Shown piece by piece: positions 1 through 8,012 of a stretch of 55,050 nt of DNA. Every line of letters begins with the position of its first letter. Within the stretch, counting starts at the first letter, position 1. Under the pieces are notes generated by a model. That model did no database searches and had not been told where the DNA came from. It worked only from the letters and a program-made list of their open reading frames with translations. The stretch lies in the NCBI RefSeq assembly GCF_900111795.1, contig NZ_FOJQ01000014.1, forward strand, positions 1 to 55,050, read 5' to 3'. The position numbers were made by a program, and so were the translations under genes. Source of the stretch: Anoxybacillus pushchinoensis (GTDB lineage: Bacteria; Bacillota; Bacilli; Bacillales; Anoxybacillaceae).

Positions 1-744
1 AGGTTCTTTGAGATTCAGTACAAATATGAAATGCCTGAAGATCAAAGAGAATTAAATGACCAAAAAGCACTGGCGATTGATTTAGGATTAAATAATCTTG
101 CCACTTGTGTCACATCAGACGGCAAATCGTTCATCATTGACGGGCGGAGATTAAAAAGTATTAATCAATGGTTTAACAAAGAAAATGCCAGACTTCAAAG
201 CATTAAAGATAAGCAAAAAATCAAAGGTACAACTCGTAAACAAGCTTTGCTTGCTATGAATCGCAATAATAAAGTGAATGATTATACCAACAAGACTTGC
301 CGTTACATCATAAACTACTGCATTGAAAATCAAATTGGCAAACTTGTCATTGGCTATGCTGAAACATTGCAGCGCAATATCAATCTAGGAAAAAAGACAA
401 ATCAAAACTTTGTCAATATTCCTCTCGGTAACATAAAAGAAAAACTAGAATATCTTTGTGAATTTTACGGCATTGAATTCTTGAAACAGGAAGAATCATA
501 TACGTCTCAAGCCAGCTTTTTTGACGGCGATGAGATTCCTGAATATAATGCCGACAATCCAAAAGAATATAGGTTCAGCGGCAAACGTATTAAGCGAGGT
601 TTGTATCGAACAAAGTCCGGCAAACTAATCAATGCTGATGTAAATGGCGCATTAAACATCTTAAAGAAAAGTAAAGCTGTAGACCTGAGTGTCTTATGCT
701 CTAGCGGCGAAGTGGACACGCCTCAAAGAATAAGGATTGTTTAA
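1..744 (+). CDS. tnpB: TnpB family RNA-guided nuclease / IS605 OrfB, 3' part
   Basis: The reading frame is open to the left edge, so the N-terminus lies outside the window; an internal ATG at 31 is not the real start. Recognisable TnpB features are a RuvC-like first Asp in AIDLGLNNLAT, a central Glu in IGYAETLQ, and the last Asp in INADVNGALNIL. The segment between the last two motifs (ESYTSQASFFDGDEIPEY ... FSGKRIKRGLYRT) lacks the two CxxC pairs of the usual TnpB zinc finger. This marks it as the zinc-finger-less branch of the family. TnpB proteins are guide-RNA-directed DNA endonucleases that help keep IS200/IS605 elements in place. The IS right end follows directly. No tnpA is visible on this side. 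Confidence 0.88.
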   Translation, partial: RFFEIQYKYEMPEDQRELNDQKALAIDLGLNNLATCVTSDGKSFIIDGRRLKSINQWFNKENARLQSIKDKQKIKGTTRKQALLAMNRNNKVNDYTNKTCRYIINYCIENQIGKLVIGYAETLQRNINLGKKTNQNFVNIPLGNIKEKLEYLCEFYGIEFLKQEESYTSQASFFDGDEIPEYNADNPKEYRFSGKRIKRGLYRTKSGKLINADVNGALNILKKSKAVDLSVLCSSGEVDTPQRIRIV

Positions 745-766
745 AGCAGTCAAACTTCTTTGGAAG

Positions 767-812
767 CCCCCACTTCAAATTTTCGCTAGAAAATTAAGTG
801 GGGGTAGTTCAC
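767..812 (+). repeat. Right end of the IS605-type element
   Basis: A stem of CCCCCACTT (767-775) with AAGTGGGGG (796-804) encloses a second stem AATTTTC/GAAAATT. It is followed by GTAGTTCAC ending at 812. This is the usual foldback right end of an IS200/IS605 element and in this family would also be the 3' scaffold of the TnpB guide RNA. The guide would then be the host sequence starting at about 813. Confidence 0.75.
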
Positions 813-934
813 GGGTTAAGAAAATGGGATCATGACATGGCCATTGTAGCGCAATGTCAATATATTGCATCGTGCGAAAAAATTCAGTGAGATACATTTA
901 CTCTAAAATCAACTTACTGAAGGATGAGAAGAAC

Positions 935-1399
935 ATGAGGATTGTACCAAAGCACATAGTGGCTGTCTCTGGTTATATTGTAAATGACCATGGGGAAGTA
1001 TTGCTTGTCAAAACACATTACCGTTCCGATACATGGGAACTTCCTGGTGGACAAGTCGAAGAAGGAGAGTCTTTGCATCATGCACTAGTAAGGGAAGTAC
1101 ATGAAGAAACAGGATTGAAAATAGTACCACTAGGAGTAACAGGAGTATATTACAATGCTACGGACCATATATTAGTTGTTGTATTTCGTGCGAAGTATGA
1201 AGAAGGTGATTTGAACATTCAGACCCAGGAAATAAAGGAAGCAAATTTTTTTCTGCTAACTAGTAAAAACATTTCAAAATATATAACGAGACCGCATATC
1301 GCTTCACGAGTACAGGATGCGATGAAATGTAATTGTTTAGTACCGTATGAAGCATGGGAAGTGTCACCGTGTCGAACGCTAGGAAGGGTGGGCGTATAA
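935..1399 (+). CDS. NUDIX hydrolase
   Basis: The Nudix box is clear: GGQVEEGE followed by REVHEETGL (pattern GX5EX7REUXEEXGU), so the protein should hydrolyse a nucleoside-diphosphate-linked substrate with a divalent metal. The substrate cannot be told. The open frame extends back to 854, but the ATG at 935 has AAGGATGAG upstream and gives MRIVPKHIVAVSGYIV, the usual family N-terminus, so 935 is preferred (154 residues). It is one of three unrelated Nudix genes within 3 kb on this strand. Confidence 0.8.
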   Translation: MRIVPKHIVAVSGYIVNDHGEVLLVKTHYRSDTWELPGGQVEEGESLHHALVREVHEETGLKIVPLGVTGVYYNATDHILVVVFRAKYEEGDLNIQTQEIKEANFFLLTSKNISKYITRPHIASRVQDAMKCNCLVPYEAWEVSPCRTLGRVGV

Positions 1400-1488
1400 C
1401 CGAACCTGTTTATCACGCCTATTTTCAAGATCATGATCCGAAATCACTTGAACGGTTAGGTGAAACAGAACAGTTAGAGTTGTTTTGA
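1400..1488 (+). pseudogene. Possible gene remnant (C-terminal fragment)
   Basis: In a frame different from the preceding Nudix gene, the sequence reads as a plausible protein tail (TEPVYHAYFQDHDPKSLERL, then GETEQLELF and a stop at 1488). No start or ribosome binding site precedes it. I do not recognise the family. It may be a relic or chance. Confidence 0.2.
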
Positions 1489-1543
1489 GTATAGGGAAAA
1501 AAGAGTCATTGTCTTTGATTTTCAATAATGTGGAGGAAAATGT

Positions 1544-1972
1544 ATGTATCCGAATTATCGAATTTCTGTTGAAGTGATTGTATGGCACGATGGGAAAGTT
1601 CTTTTAACAAAACGAGCAGAACATTGTAAGGTAGCTCCGAATGTATGGAACGTTCCGGCTGGAAAAATTAAGTACGAGGAAATTCCTGTCCAAGGTTTGT
1701 TCCGAGAAGCAAAGGAAGAAATTAATTTGGATGTACAATTGCTAGAGGAGTTATTTGTTCGCAATTTAAAAAGCAAAAGTGGTGACGAAGATATATATCG
1801 GGTTGTTTTCACGTATCTTGTCAAACCAAAAAATGATGATATTTCTTCACTTACACTAAACGACGAACATTCTGAATTTGCTTGGATAACGAAAGAAGAT
1901 CTCAACGATTCTAAGTATGAAACGCTTCATGACGACATACGACACATTTTGTTGACAAAAGTGTTTGTGTAA
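1544..1972 (+). CDS. NUDIX hydrolase
   Basis: A 142-residue protein with the Nudix motif GKIKYEE...REAKEEINLDV at about residues 41-65. The box ends in Ile instead of Gly (EEINL), a tolerated but unusual change. The ATG at 1544 has GTGGAGG ten bases upstream; an ATG at 1540 is out of frame. It is probably a house-cleaning pyrophosphatase of unknown substrate. It is not closely similar to the Nudix genes on either side, so this is clustering of paralogues rather than recent duplication. Confidence 0.78.
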   Translation: MYPNYRISVEVIVWHDGKVLLTKRAEHCKVAPNVWNVPAGKIKYEEIPVQGLFREAKEEINLDVQLLEELFVRNLKSKSGDEDIYRVVFTYLVKPKNDDISSLTLNDEHSEFAWITKEDLNDSKYETLHDDIRHILLTKVFV

Positions 1973-2102
1973 GACGATGTGAAACCATCTCTGCAATTTA
2001 TGGAGGTGGTATTTTTTATTGAGCGAAACTTTTGCTTTTCTTTGTTTCTTCCTTTTTAATGAAGTTACGAGGTATTTTTTGTAGAGGATAGGAGAGAAAG
2101 AA

Positions 2103-3227
2103 ATGAAAATTCAATCGATTGAACCAACGCCAAGTCCAAATACAATGAAAGTGTTGCTTGATGAAGAGCTTCCATTTGGCACAAGTTATAACTATAAACC
2201 TGCGCAAGCTGCGCATGCGCCTGCCATTATCCAGCAATTGCTGCAAATTGAAGGCGTGAAAGGCATTTATCATGTCGCTGATTTTTTAGCGATCGAACGG
2301 CATGCGAAATATGACTGGAAACCGATTTTAACGAAGGTGCGTGAAGTATTTGGCGAGCAGGTGGAGGAACTCCAAGATAATGAGCCCGTACGCAACGATC
2401 ATTTTGGCGAAGTGAAAGTGTATGTGCAAATGTTGTATGGCTTGCCGATGCAAGTGAAGTTAACGGACGGTCACGAAGAGAGACGTGTTGGCTTGCCAAA
2501 GCCGTTTGTCGATGCGGTGCTAGAAGCGCAAAAACATGCGGGGAATATCGTCATAGAGCGAAAATGGGTCGAAAAGGGCGTGCGGTACGGAACGTTTGAA
2601 GAAATCGGCGCTGATATTGTTGAGGAATTGTCTGCCGCTTATCCACCCGAACGGCTTGAACGGCTCGTGCACATGTTTAAACAAGGCGAACAGGCAAAAA
2701 CACAAAAACGAACAAGCATTCAAGTAACAGAACAAATGCTAGAGAACCCAGACTGGACGAAACGATATGCGGCGTTGGAACAAATGATAGAGCCGAAGGA
2801 AACCGATTTGCCTGTATTGGCAAAGGCGTTAAAAGACGAAAAAGTCGCCATTCGTCGCTTAGCGACTGCGTATTTAGGAATGATTGGTGGCAAAAGCGTG
2901 CTTCCGTATTTATATGAGGCACTAAAAGACCCAGCCGTTTCTGTGCGCCGTACCGCTGGTGACTGTTTGTCTGACATTGGTGACGTGGAAGCCATTCCTG
3001 TCATGGTTGAAGCGCTAAACGACGCAAGCAAGCTCGTTCGCTGGCGTGCCGCGATGTTTTTATACGAAAATGGTGATGAATCCGTCTTGCCTGCATTAAA
3101 AGCGGCCGAAAACGACCCGGAATTTGAGGTAAGCATGCAAGTAAAAATGGCGATTGAACGCATCGAAGGCGGCGAAGAAGCGAAAGGATCCGTTTGGAAA
3201 CAAATGACGGAGAGTAGAAAAAGATAA
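2103..3227 (+). CDS. Conserved virulence factor C family protein (Nfu N-terminal domain + HEAT repeats)
   Basis: The first ~90 residues (MKIQSIEPTPSPNTMKV ... GVKGIYHVADFLAIERHAKYDW) match the Nfu/NifU N-terminal scaffold-like domain. Residues ~220-360 are HEAT-type repeats (KDEKVAIRRLATAYLGMIG, ALKDPAVSVRRTAGDCLSDI, ALNDASKLVRWRAAMFLYE). This architecture and the 374-residue length fit the CvfC family (B. subtilis YpgR, S. aureus CvfC). Its biochemical role is unsettled; the domains suggest protein-protein interaction, perhaps around Fe-S or stress functions. GGAGAG precedes the ATG at good spacing. Confidence 0.82.
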   Translation: MKIQSIEPTPSPNTMKVLLDEELPFGTSYNYKPAQAAHAPAIIQQLLQIEGVKGIYHVADFLAIERHAKYDWKPILTKVREVFGEQVEELQDNEPVRNDHFGEVKVYVQMLYGLPMQVKLTDGHEERRVGLPKPFVDAVLEAQKHAGNIVIERKWVEKGVRYGTFEEIGADIVEELSAAYPPERLERLVHMFKQGEQAKTQKRTSIQVTEQMLENPDWTKRYAALEQMIEPKETDLPVLAKALKDEKVAIRRLATAYLGMIGGKSVLPYLYEALKDPAVSVRRTAGDCLSDIGDVEAIPVMVEALNDASKLVRWRAAMFLYENGDESVLPALKAAENDPEFEVSMQVKMAIERIEGGEEAKGSVWKQMTESRKR

Positions 3228-3259
3228 ATATCGTTATTTTAGTGGAGAGGAAAATTTTA

Positions 3260-3685
3260 ATGCGAATACGCAAATGCGCTAGGGCAGTAATCACCAATGA
3301 ATATCATGAAATTCTTCTTCAAAAATTTGAATTTACGGATGTCATAGGAAATGTCGTGTTATGGGTAACTCCCGGAGGTGGCATCAAGGGAAAGGAAACC
3401 CCAATCGAAGCTTTGAAAAGAGAACTACGTGAAGAGCTTGGAATTGTTGTTGATATTCGTGACGAACCACTATTTGAAATCGATGTATTCATTGAAGGAA
3501 AAAGCGATTCTTTTATAAGCCGGGAGATTTATTATAAGATAACGATTCAATCCGACACGATGTCATCGATTGAAAATATGACTGAAAAAGAGAAAGATAC
3601 GTTTATTGATTTAAAGTGGTGGAGTAAGGAAGAGTTGAAGAAAATAAAAAACTTTGCGCCACATGAAATATTGAACTATTTTTAG
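3260..3685 (+). CDS. NUDIX hydrolase
   Basis: Nudix box GGGIKGKE...RELREELGIVV. The open frame can begin at a GTG (3242), but GGAGAGG at 3244-3250 places the start at ATG 3260, giving MRIRKCARAVITNEYHEILL (141 residues). The gene follows the CvfC-like gene by 32 nt and could be co-transcribed. The substrate is not predictable. Confidence 0.78.
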   Translation: MRIRKCARAVITNEYHEILLQKFEFTDVIGNVVLWVTPGGGIKGKETPIEALKRELREELGIVVDIRDEPLFEIDVFIEGKSDSFISREIYYKITIQSDTMSSIENMTEKEKDTFIDLKWWSKEELKKIKNFAPHEILNYF

Positions 3686-3703
3686 AAGGTAAATACATTT
3701 AGA

Positions 3704-3719
3704 TGTGATGCTTGTCACA
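3704..3719 (+). promoter_or_regulatory. Crp/Fnr-type operator upstream of frnE
   Basis: TGTGATGCTTGTCACA is a perfect TGTGA-N6-TCACA palindrome. Its centre (3711.5) is about 60 bp upstream of the start point implied by the promoter at 3735-3764, a class I activation position. It matches the boxes clustered around the Crp/Fnr gene at 43-45 kb. Confidence 0.65.
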
Positions 3720-3734
3720 CTTTAAGCAGATGAT

Positions 3735-3764
3735 TTGAAGTGAGAAAGATATGTTCGTTACAAT
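3735..3764 (+). promoter_or_regulatory. Sigma-A promoter for the DsbA-family gene
   Basis: -35 TTGAAG (3735-3740), 18-bp spacer, -10 TACAAT (3759-3764). A small hairpin CCTCC-GATCT-GGAGG (3779-3793) lies in the leader just before the ribosome binding site. Confidence 0.55.
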
Positions 3765-3812
3765 AAGGAAGAAAATTTCCTCCGATCTGGAGGACAAAAC
3801 TGAGGTGTCACA

Positions 3813-4520
3813 ATGAAAATTGAAGTATGGTCCGATTTTGTTTGTCCGTTTTGTTATATCGGCAAGCGGCGGTTAGAAGAGGCGCTTGCGTCTTTTCCGC
3901 ATCGGGAGAATGTCAAGGTCGTCTTCCGTAGTTTTGAACTTGATCCGCATGCAAAAAAAGAAACACCATTTAGCATTCACGAAATGATTGCGCAAAAATA
4001 CGGCATTTCCGTAGAAGAAGCGAAGCGGGCAAACGCCGATATTGGCAAGCAAGCGGAGGCGCTTGGTCTTACGTTCCGTTTTGAGACGATGAAACCGACC
4101 AATACGTTTGATGCCCACCGTCTCGCGCAATATGCGAAAGAAAAAGGGAAGCTTGATGAAGTAGTGGAGCGGCTGTTTTACGCCTATTTTACCGAATCGA
4201 AGCGAATTAGCGACCGCAACGTGCTACTGGAGCTTGCTGAAGCAGCAGGGCTTGACCGGAAGGAGACGGAAGCGGTGCTTGATAGCGAACGTTATGCCGA
4301 ACACGTGCGAAACGAAGAAGCGATAGCGGCTCAACTCGGCGTCCGGGGCGTTCCGTTTTTCGTCTTGAATCAAAAATACGCCATTTCCGGTGCCCAGCCT
4401 GTCGAAGTATTCAGGCAGGCGCTAGAGAAAGTATGGGCAGAAGAACAGCAGTCCTCATCGCTACAATTGCTTGCGGAAAAAGGAAAAACGTGCACGGACG
4501 AAAATTGCGCTATCGACTAA
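3813..4520 (+). CDS. DsbA family oxidoreductase (FrnE-like)
   Basis: A 235-residue thioredoxin-fold protein with the redox motif C11-P-F-C14 in MKIEVWSDFVCPFCYIGKRR, no signal peptide, and the cis-Pro segment GVRGVPFFVL. This is the cytosolic FrnE/2-hydroxychromene-isomerase-like DsbA branch (B. subtilis YwbO type), expected to handle disulfides or S-adducts under oxidative stress. An extra Cys pair near the C-terminus (KTCTDENC) resembles the additional FrnE cysteines that can form a second disulfide. GAGGTG precedes the ATG. It is transcribed alone, between a Crp/Fnr box and promoter upstream and a terminator downstream. Confidence 0.88.
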   Translation: MKIEVWSDFVCPFCYIGKRRLEEALASFPHRENVKVVFRSFELDPHAKKETPFSIHEMIAQKYGISVEEAKRANADIGKQAEALGLTFRFETMKPTNTFDAHRLAQYAKEKGKLDEVVERLFYAYFTESKRISDRNVLLELAEAAGLDRKETEAVLDSERYAEHVRNEEAIAAQLGVRGVPFFVLNQKYAISGAQPVEVFRQALEKVWAEEQQSSSLQLLAEKGKTCTDENCAID

Positions 4521-4534
4521 ATTTAAGCAAACGA

Positions 4535-4571
4535 AAAGCCGGCTAGGGAACCCCGAACCCTGACCGGCTTT
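4535..4571. terminator. Bidirectional terminator
   Basis: AAAGCCGGCTAGGG pairs with CCCTGACCGGCTTT, lying between two convergent genes. T-rich tracts are modest on both sides. Confidence 0.7.
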
Positions 4572-4574
4572 ATC

Positions 4575-5147
4575 TTATTCCACATCATCCATATGCAAGA
4601 TGGAATTAAGCGAAATTGCTAAATCTGGATACAAAAAAGACGTTAACACATCTTTCGGGCCGAATACTGCGCGTTTTTGAAACCGCCCGTCTTCTAAGCC
4701 GATGACTTCAATCGTCCGATTGCTTGGGTCGACCATCCAATACTCTTTCACGCCGTTTGTTTCATATAAATAATATTTTTGGTTTCGATCTTTAATTCCT
4801 GTGCTAGCGGATAACACTTCGATCACGAGATCAGGTGCGCCTTGTACTCGGTTTTTCTTCAGTTGATTTACGTTGCAAATGACGAATAAGTCTGGCTGTA
4901 CAACGGTTTGCGCTTCTTCTTCATTGTTATCTGTATCGAATTGCACGTCAAATGGGGACAAGATGAGGCGGCATCCACGTGCTTTGAAGTAAGGAGCTAA
5001 GGCGAGATGCAGTTCGCCGACGACATATTGATGAATATACGAAGGCGATGCAAGCAAATAAGGAACACCGTCAATTAGCTCCCAATTTCCTTCCCATTGC
5101 TGAATATCTTTATATGAATACATACGACCGTGTTGTGCTTTTTCCAT
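4575..5147 (-). CDS. Uma2 family endonuclease-fold protein (DUF820)
   Basis: The order WELIDGVPYLLASPS, QPDLFVICN, PDLVIEVLSAST, YLYETNGVKEYWMVDP is the signature of the Uma2/DUF820 family, a restriction-endonuclease-like fold (the D...ExV/K core is in PDLVIEV). Cellular function is poorly known; many copies sit alone in genomes of cyanobacteria and thermophilic Bacilli. Two in-frame ATGs exist. The one at 5156 abuts its own ribosome binding site, while the one at 5147 is better spaced from AAAGGA, so 5147 is given. It stands alone, convergent with the FrnE-like gene. Confidence 0.8.
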   Translation of the reverse strand: MEKAQHGRMYSYKDIQQWEGNWELIDGVPYLLASPSYIHQYVVGELHLALAPYFKARGCRLILSPFDVQFDTDNNEEEAQTVVQPDLFVICNVNQLKKNRVQGAPDLVIEVLSASTGIKDRNQKYYLYETNGVKEYWMVDPSNRTIEVIGLEDGRFQKRAVFGPKDVLTSFLYPDLAISLNSILHMDDVE

Positions 5148-5308
5148 CTCTCCCACATCCTTTTTTCTACATTATATCATAATGAGAAAGTACTTTTGAC
5201 ATACGACGAAACCGACACTTCATTTGTTTTGTCTGGACAAATTTCGACAAAATTTTGTCTTCATATTTGCTATAGTAGAATTAATATTGATCGTAAAGGG
5301 AGATGGAC

Positions 5309-6088
5309 ATGATTCGTAAGTTGAATAGCGCAGATCATCATGTTGTGTTTTCTTTTTTAAGGCAGGAGCCTTCATTGAATCTTTTTATTATCGGTGATAT
5401 TGAAGCGTTTGGATATGAGCAAGAGTTTCAAGAGTTGTGGGGCGACTTTGATGAGAATGGCAAGTTGCGAGCTGTATTGTTGCGATTTTATGATTCGTAT
5501 ATTCCATATGCTTCGGGGGAGTTTGATATAGAAGGATTTGCGAAAATTATGAGACATGCTGCTCAGCCTGTTCGACTCTCAGGCAAAACCGAGCTTGTCG
5601 CAAAATTTGAACCTCTCTTATCACTTGGAAAAAAGCGTGTCACGTATTTTTGTGAATGTAACGAAATCACATTTCCAGGAGCGGAAAACCGATATGAAAT
5701 AAAACAAGCAACGATTGATGATGTCGATCGAATACTTGAATTGCGCAATCGTATTGCCGAATTTTCGGTGTCCCCTTCATCGCGAGATATGCTTGTCAAA
5801 TCGTTAGAAACAAATACAGGGCGCGTGTACTATATCGAGGAAGCTGGTCGCATGGTGTCGTCTGTTGCGACAACTGCAGAAAATACGCTATCTGCGATGG
5901 TTGTCGGCGTTTGCACAGATCCGAATTATCGGCAAAAAGGGTATGCAAGCGAAATTATGAAACGAGTTATCGAAGATTACGTTCGCGCTGGAAAAACGTT
6001 ATGTTTATTTTATGACAATCCGAATGCGGGACGCATTTATAAAAGACTTGGTTTTTATGATATCGGGATGTGGACGATGTATGGATAA
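5309..6088 (+). CDS. GNAT family N-acetyltransferase
   Basis: The C-terminal half has GNAT motif A (VVGVCTDPNYRQKGYASEIM, with R-Q-K-G-Y-A as the acetyl-CoA pyrophosphate loop) and motif B (LCLFYDNPNAGRIYKRLGF). The N-terminal half resembles the degenerate GNAT-like domain of two-domain members, so this may be a tandem GNAT. The ATG at 5303 leaves no spacing from GGGAG; ATG 5309 is the better start (259 residues). The substrate is unknown. A terminator follows. Confidence 0.82.
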   Translation: MIRKLNSADHHVVFSFLRQEPSLNLFIIGDIEAFGYEQEFQELWGDFDENGKLRAVLLRFYDSYIPYASGEFDIEGFAKIMRHAAQPVRLSGKTELVAKFEPLLSLGKKRVTYFCECNEITFPGAENRYEIKQATIDDVDRILELRNRIAEFSVSPSSRDMLVKSLETNTGRVYYIEEAGRMVSSVATTAENTLSAMVVGVCTDPNYRQKGYASEIMKRVIEDYVRAGKTLCLFYDNPNAGRIYKRLGFYDIGMWTMYG

Positions 6089-6107
6089 TTTCTAGCTATG
6101 ATATGAA

Positions 6108-6142
6108 AAGCGTGAAGTTGCCGAGCTTCACGTTTTTCTTTT
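6108..6142 (+). terminator. Rho-independent terminator of the GNAT gene
   Basis: CGTGAAG-TTGCCGAG-CTTCACG followed by TTTTTCTTTT. Confidence 0.8.
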
Positions 6143-6203
6143 GTTGCATAGGTGAGCTATAATGGAGAGGTTAGATGAACGGAAGGGGAAGGATTGGTCG
6201 GTC

Positions 6204-6590
6204 ATGCACATCATATTATTTGATGGCATTTGTCATTTTTGTAGTGCAACGGTTCGTTTTATTATTGAAAGAGACGAAAAAGCTTATTTTTATTTTGCTT
6301 CGTTGCAAAGTGAAGCAGGGCAAGCGTTGTTGAAAAAATATCATATTCCCCAACAACTCGATAGTTTTATATTAATCGATGAATGTACATACTATGTTAA
6401 ATCTACTGCAGCGTTACGCGTATGCAAACATTTGCGAGGGTTTTGGAAGTACTTATATTGGCTTATTCTTATCCCTTCTCCTATTCGCGATCGAGTATAT
6501 GATTGGATCGCGAAAAATAGGTATCGTTGGTTCGGAAAGAAGGATTGCTGCTTTGTTCCGACAGAGGATATAAAGAAGCGCTTTTTATAA
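6204..6590 (+). CDS. DCC-family thiol-disulfide oxidoreductase (DUF393, YuxK-like)
   Basis: The family hallmark is at the N-terminus: LFDGICHFC (DGxCxxC). The length of 128 residues from ATG 6204 matches YuxK-type proteins, and GGAAGG lies 11 nt upstream. An in-frame ATG at 6162 with AGGTGA upstream is possible but would add a charged extension unlike relatives. DCC proteins are thought to be thiol-disulfide exchange proteins. The gene sits 27 nt before a membrane-anchored TlpA-type thioredoxin, which suggests the two work together in redox handling. Confidence 0.8.
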   Translation: MHIILFDGICHFCSATVRFIIERDEKAYFYFASLQSEAGQALLKKYHIPQQLDSFILIDECTYYVKSTAALRVCKHLRGFWKYLYWLILIPSPIRDRVYDWIAKNRYRWFGKKDCCFVPTEDIKKRFL

Positions 6591-6617
6591 GGAGATGTTG
6601 TCAGCAAAGGAGGAAAA

Positions 6618-7601
6618 ATGATTCAAGGAGAAAGTTTGTTGCTTGTAGCAAGTTTGGTTATGACATATTTATTTTTTTATTATGGTGTGTTCGTTTTAAA
6701 AGCGGAACGACGCATGATGGATGTTATTTTTAACAGTTTCATATATGGCTTAGTCATATGGAAATTGAGTTACGGTATTGTACATCCAAACATGGTGCTG
6801 GAAAATCCGTTAACGCTTCTTTATTTTAACGGTGGCGTTGTTGGACTTGTTTTAGCGGCTGTGTTTATTGTTTTTTATACATATTGGCATTTGAAAAAAG
6901 AGCATATTTCGTTCGACACTTATATACGTGTAGCTACCCCGATATATTTTGGATATTGGATTGTATTTCTCTTATGGAAGGGAAGTGGATTTCCAGAAGA
7001 TCGCTTTATTTGGCTACAAGCTGTCGTCGCTGTTGTTTTCTTTATCGTTTCTTCACGTATGAAAACGACGAGAAAGTTATGGCAATTGTTTATTTCGTTC
7101 CATATTCTCGTCTTCATCTTCTCATCAATATCGGATATGACAAAAGAAGCAACTTCACAGCAAGCGATTTCGAACATTGGAATTGATGTAGGAGAAATTG
7201 CCCCTGATTTCGAGTTAATGACATTAAAGGGTAAGAAAATGAAGCTGTCTCAATTTCGCGGGAAGAAAGTGATTTTAAACTTTTGGGCATCATGGTGTCC
7301 TCCATGCCGTGCGGAAATGCCAGAGATGCAACGATTTTATGAACAGTATGGACAACATGTCGCGATTGTAGCGGTCAATTTGACGAATAAAGAAAAAAAT
7401 CATCAGGCTGTCGAGACGTTTATTAACGAAAAAGGAGTATCATTCGATATTATGCTTGATGAGCAAGGGACGGTTAGTAAAAAATATGAAGTGATCACCA
7501 TTCCGACTTCGTATATCATTGATGAACAAGGAGTCATTCGTAGCAAACATGTCGGTCCACTTTCATATGATATGATGAAACGAACCGTTTTGTCGGAATG
7601 A
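6618..7601 (+). CDS. Membrane protein fused to a TlpA/ResA-type thioredoxin domain
   Basis: Residues ~5-175 contain about six hydrophobic segments (e.g. SLLLVASLVMTYLFFYYGVF and GGVVGLVLAAVFIVFY). Residues ~188-327 are a peroxiredoxin/TlpA-like domain (GEIAPDFELMTLKGKK, redox motif W-C227-P-P-C230, cis-Pro ITIPTSYIIDEQG). ResA-like proteins normally have a single membrane anchor and reduce cytochrome c apoprotein or sporulation disulfides outside the cell. Here the anchor is a whole polytopic domain, which might move reductant across the membrane as CcdA does, but it shows no obvious Cys pair of its own. AAAGGAGG precedes ATG 6618. It is probably co-transcribed with the DCC gene. Confidence 0.75.
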   Translation: MIQGESLLLVASLVMTYLFFYYGVFVLKAERRMMDVIFNSFIYGLVIWKLSYGIVHPNMVLENPLTLLYFNGGVVGLVLAAVFIVFYTYWHLKKEHISFDTYIRVATPIYFGYWIVFLLWKGSGFPEDRFIWLQAVVAVVFFIVSSRMKTTRKLWQLFISFHILVFIFSSISDMTKEATSQQAISNIGIDVGEIAPDFELMTLKGKKMKLSQFRGKKVILNFWASWCPPCRAEMPEMQRFYEQYGQHVAIVAVNLTNKEKNHQAVETFINEKGVSFDIMLDEQGTVSKKYEVITIPTSYIIDEQGVIRSKHVGPLSYDMMKRTVLSE

Positions 7602-7625
7602 GGTCGCATGTTGAGCGAACAGCTA

Positions 7626-8012
7626 TTATATCTGTTCGCTCATTTGTTTTTGCGATTTTCTATTTGCCATTTGGGCATATAGTTCAGGAAAGCTGCAATG
7701 GGATGCAATTGACTCAATTAATATTTGTTTTGTGTCTCTCTTTTGTAATTTCATATTCATTTGTAATCCGATCTGAAGTAGTTGTTCTTTTTTGAAAGAC
7801 ATTAAAAACGTTGTTGCCTCTTCTTTGTTCATGTTTTTCATTTGTTTTATGACGTTTGCATAGTCCGTTACGTTTGTGGTTTGCTTTTTTCGTGTTTGAT
7901 TTTGCAACTTTGCAGAAAGATCATCGAGCATTTCTTCGACTGTACAATGCTCATAATGTTTTAAAAGAACGAGTATTTTTTCTAACATATGCGTTAATGT
8001 GTTTACGTTCAT
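7626..8012 (-). CDS. Small protein with SAP/Rho-N-like C-terminal motif, coupled to ParA-like gene
   Basis: No family is recognised with confidence. Residues ~70-115 (KKEQLLQIGLQMNMKL followed by TKQILIESIASH) have the helix-loop-helix pattern of SAP/Rho-N nucleic-acid-binding motifs, and the N-terminal half is helical (MLEKILVLLKHY). The open frame extends to 8069, but GGGGG with ATG 8012 overlapping the TGA of the upstream ATPase gene (ATGA) shows translational coupling and gives 128 residues. A ParA-type ATPase is normally paired with a DNA-binding partner, so this protein may be the ParB-equivalent adaptor. Confidence 0.6.
   Translation of the reverse strand: MNVNTLTHMLEKILVLLKHYEHCTVEEMLDDLSAKLQNQTRKKQTTNVTDYANVIKQMKNMNKEEATTFLMSFKKEQLLQIGLQMNMKLQKRDTKQILIESIASHCSFPELYAQMANRKSQKQMSEQI

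Noticed and set aside
2227-3297. Several minus-strand ORFs of 70-147 residues under the CvfC-like gene
   Set aside because: They are antisense shadows of a well-supported plus-strand gene and lack start signals.
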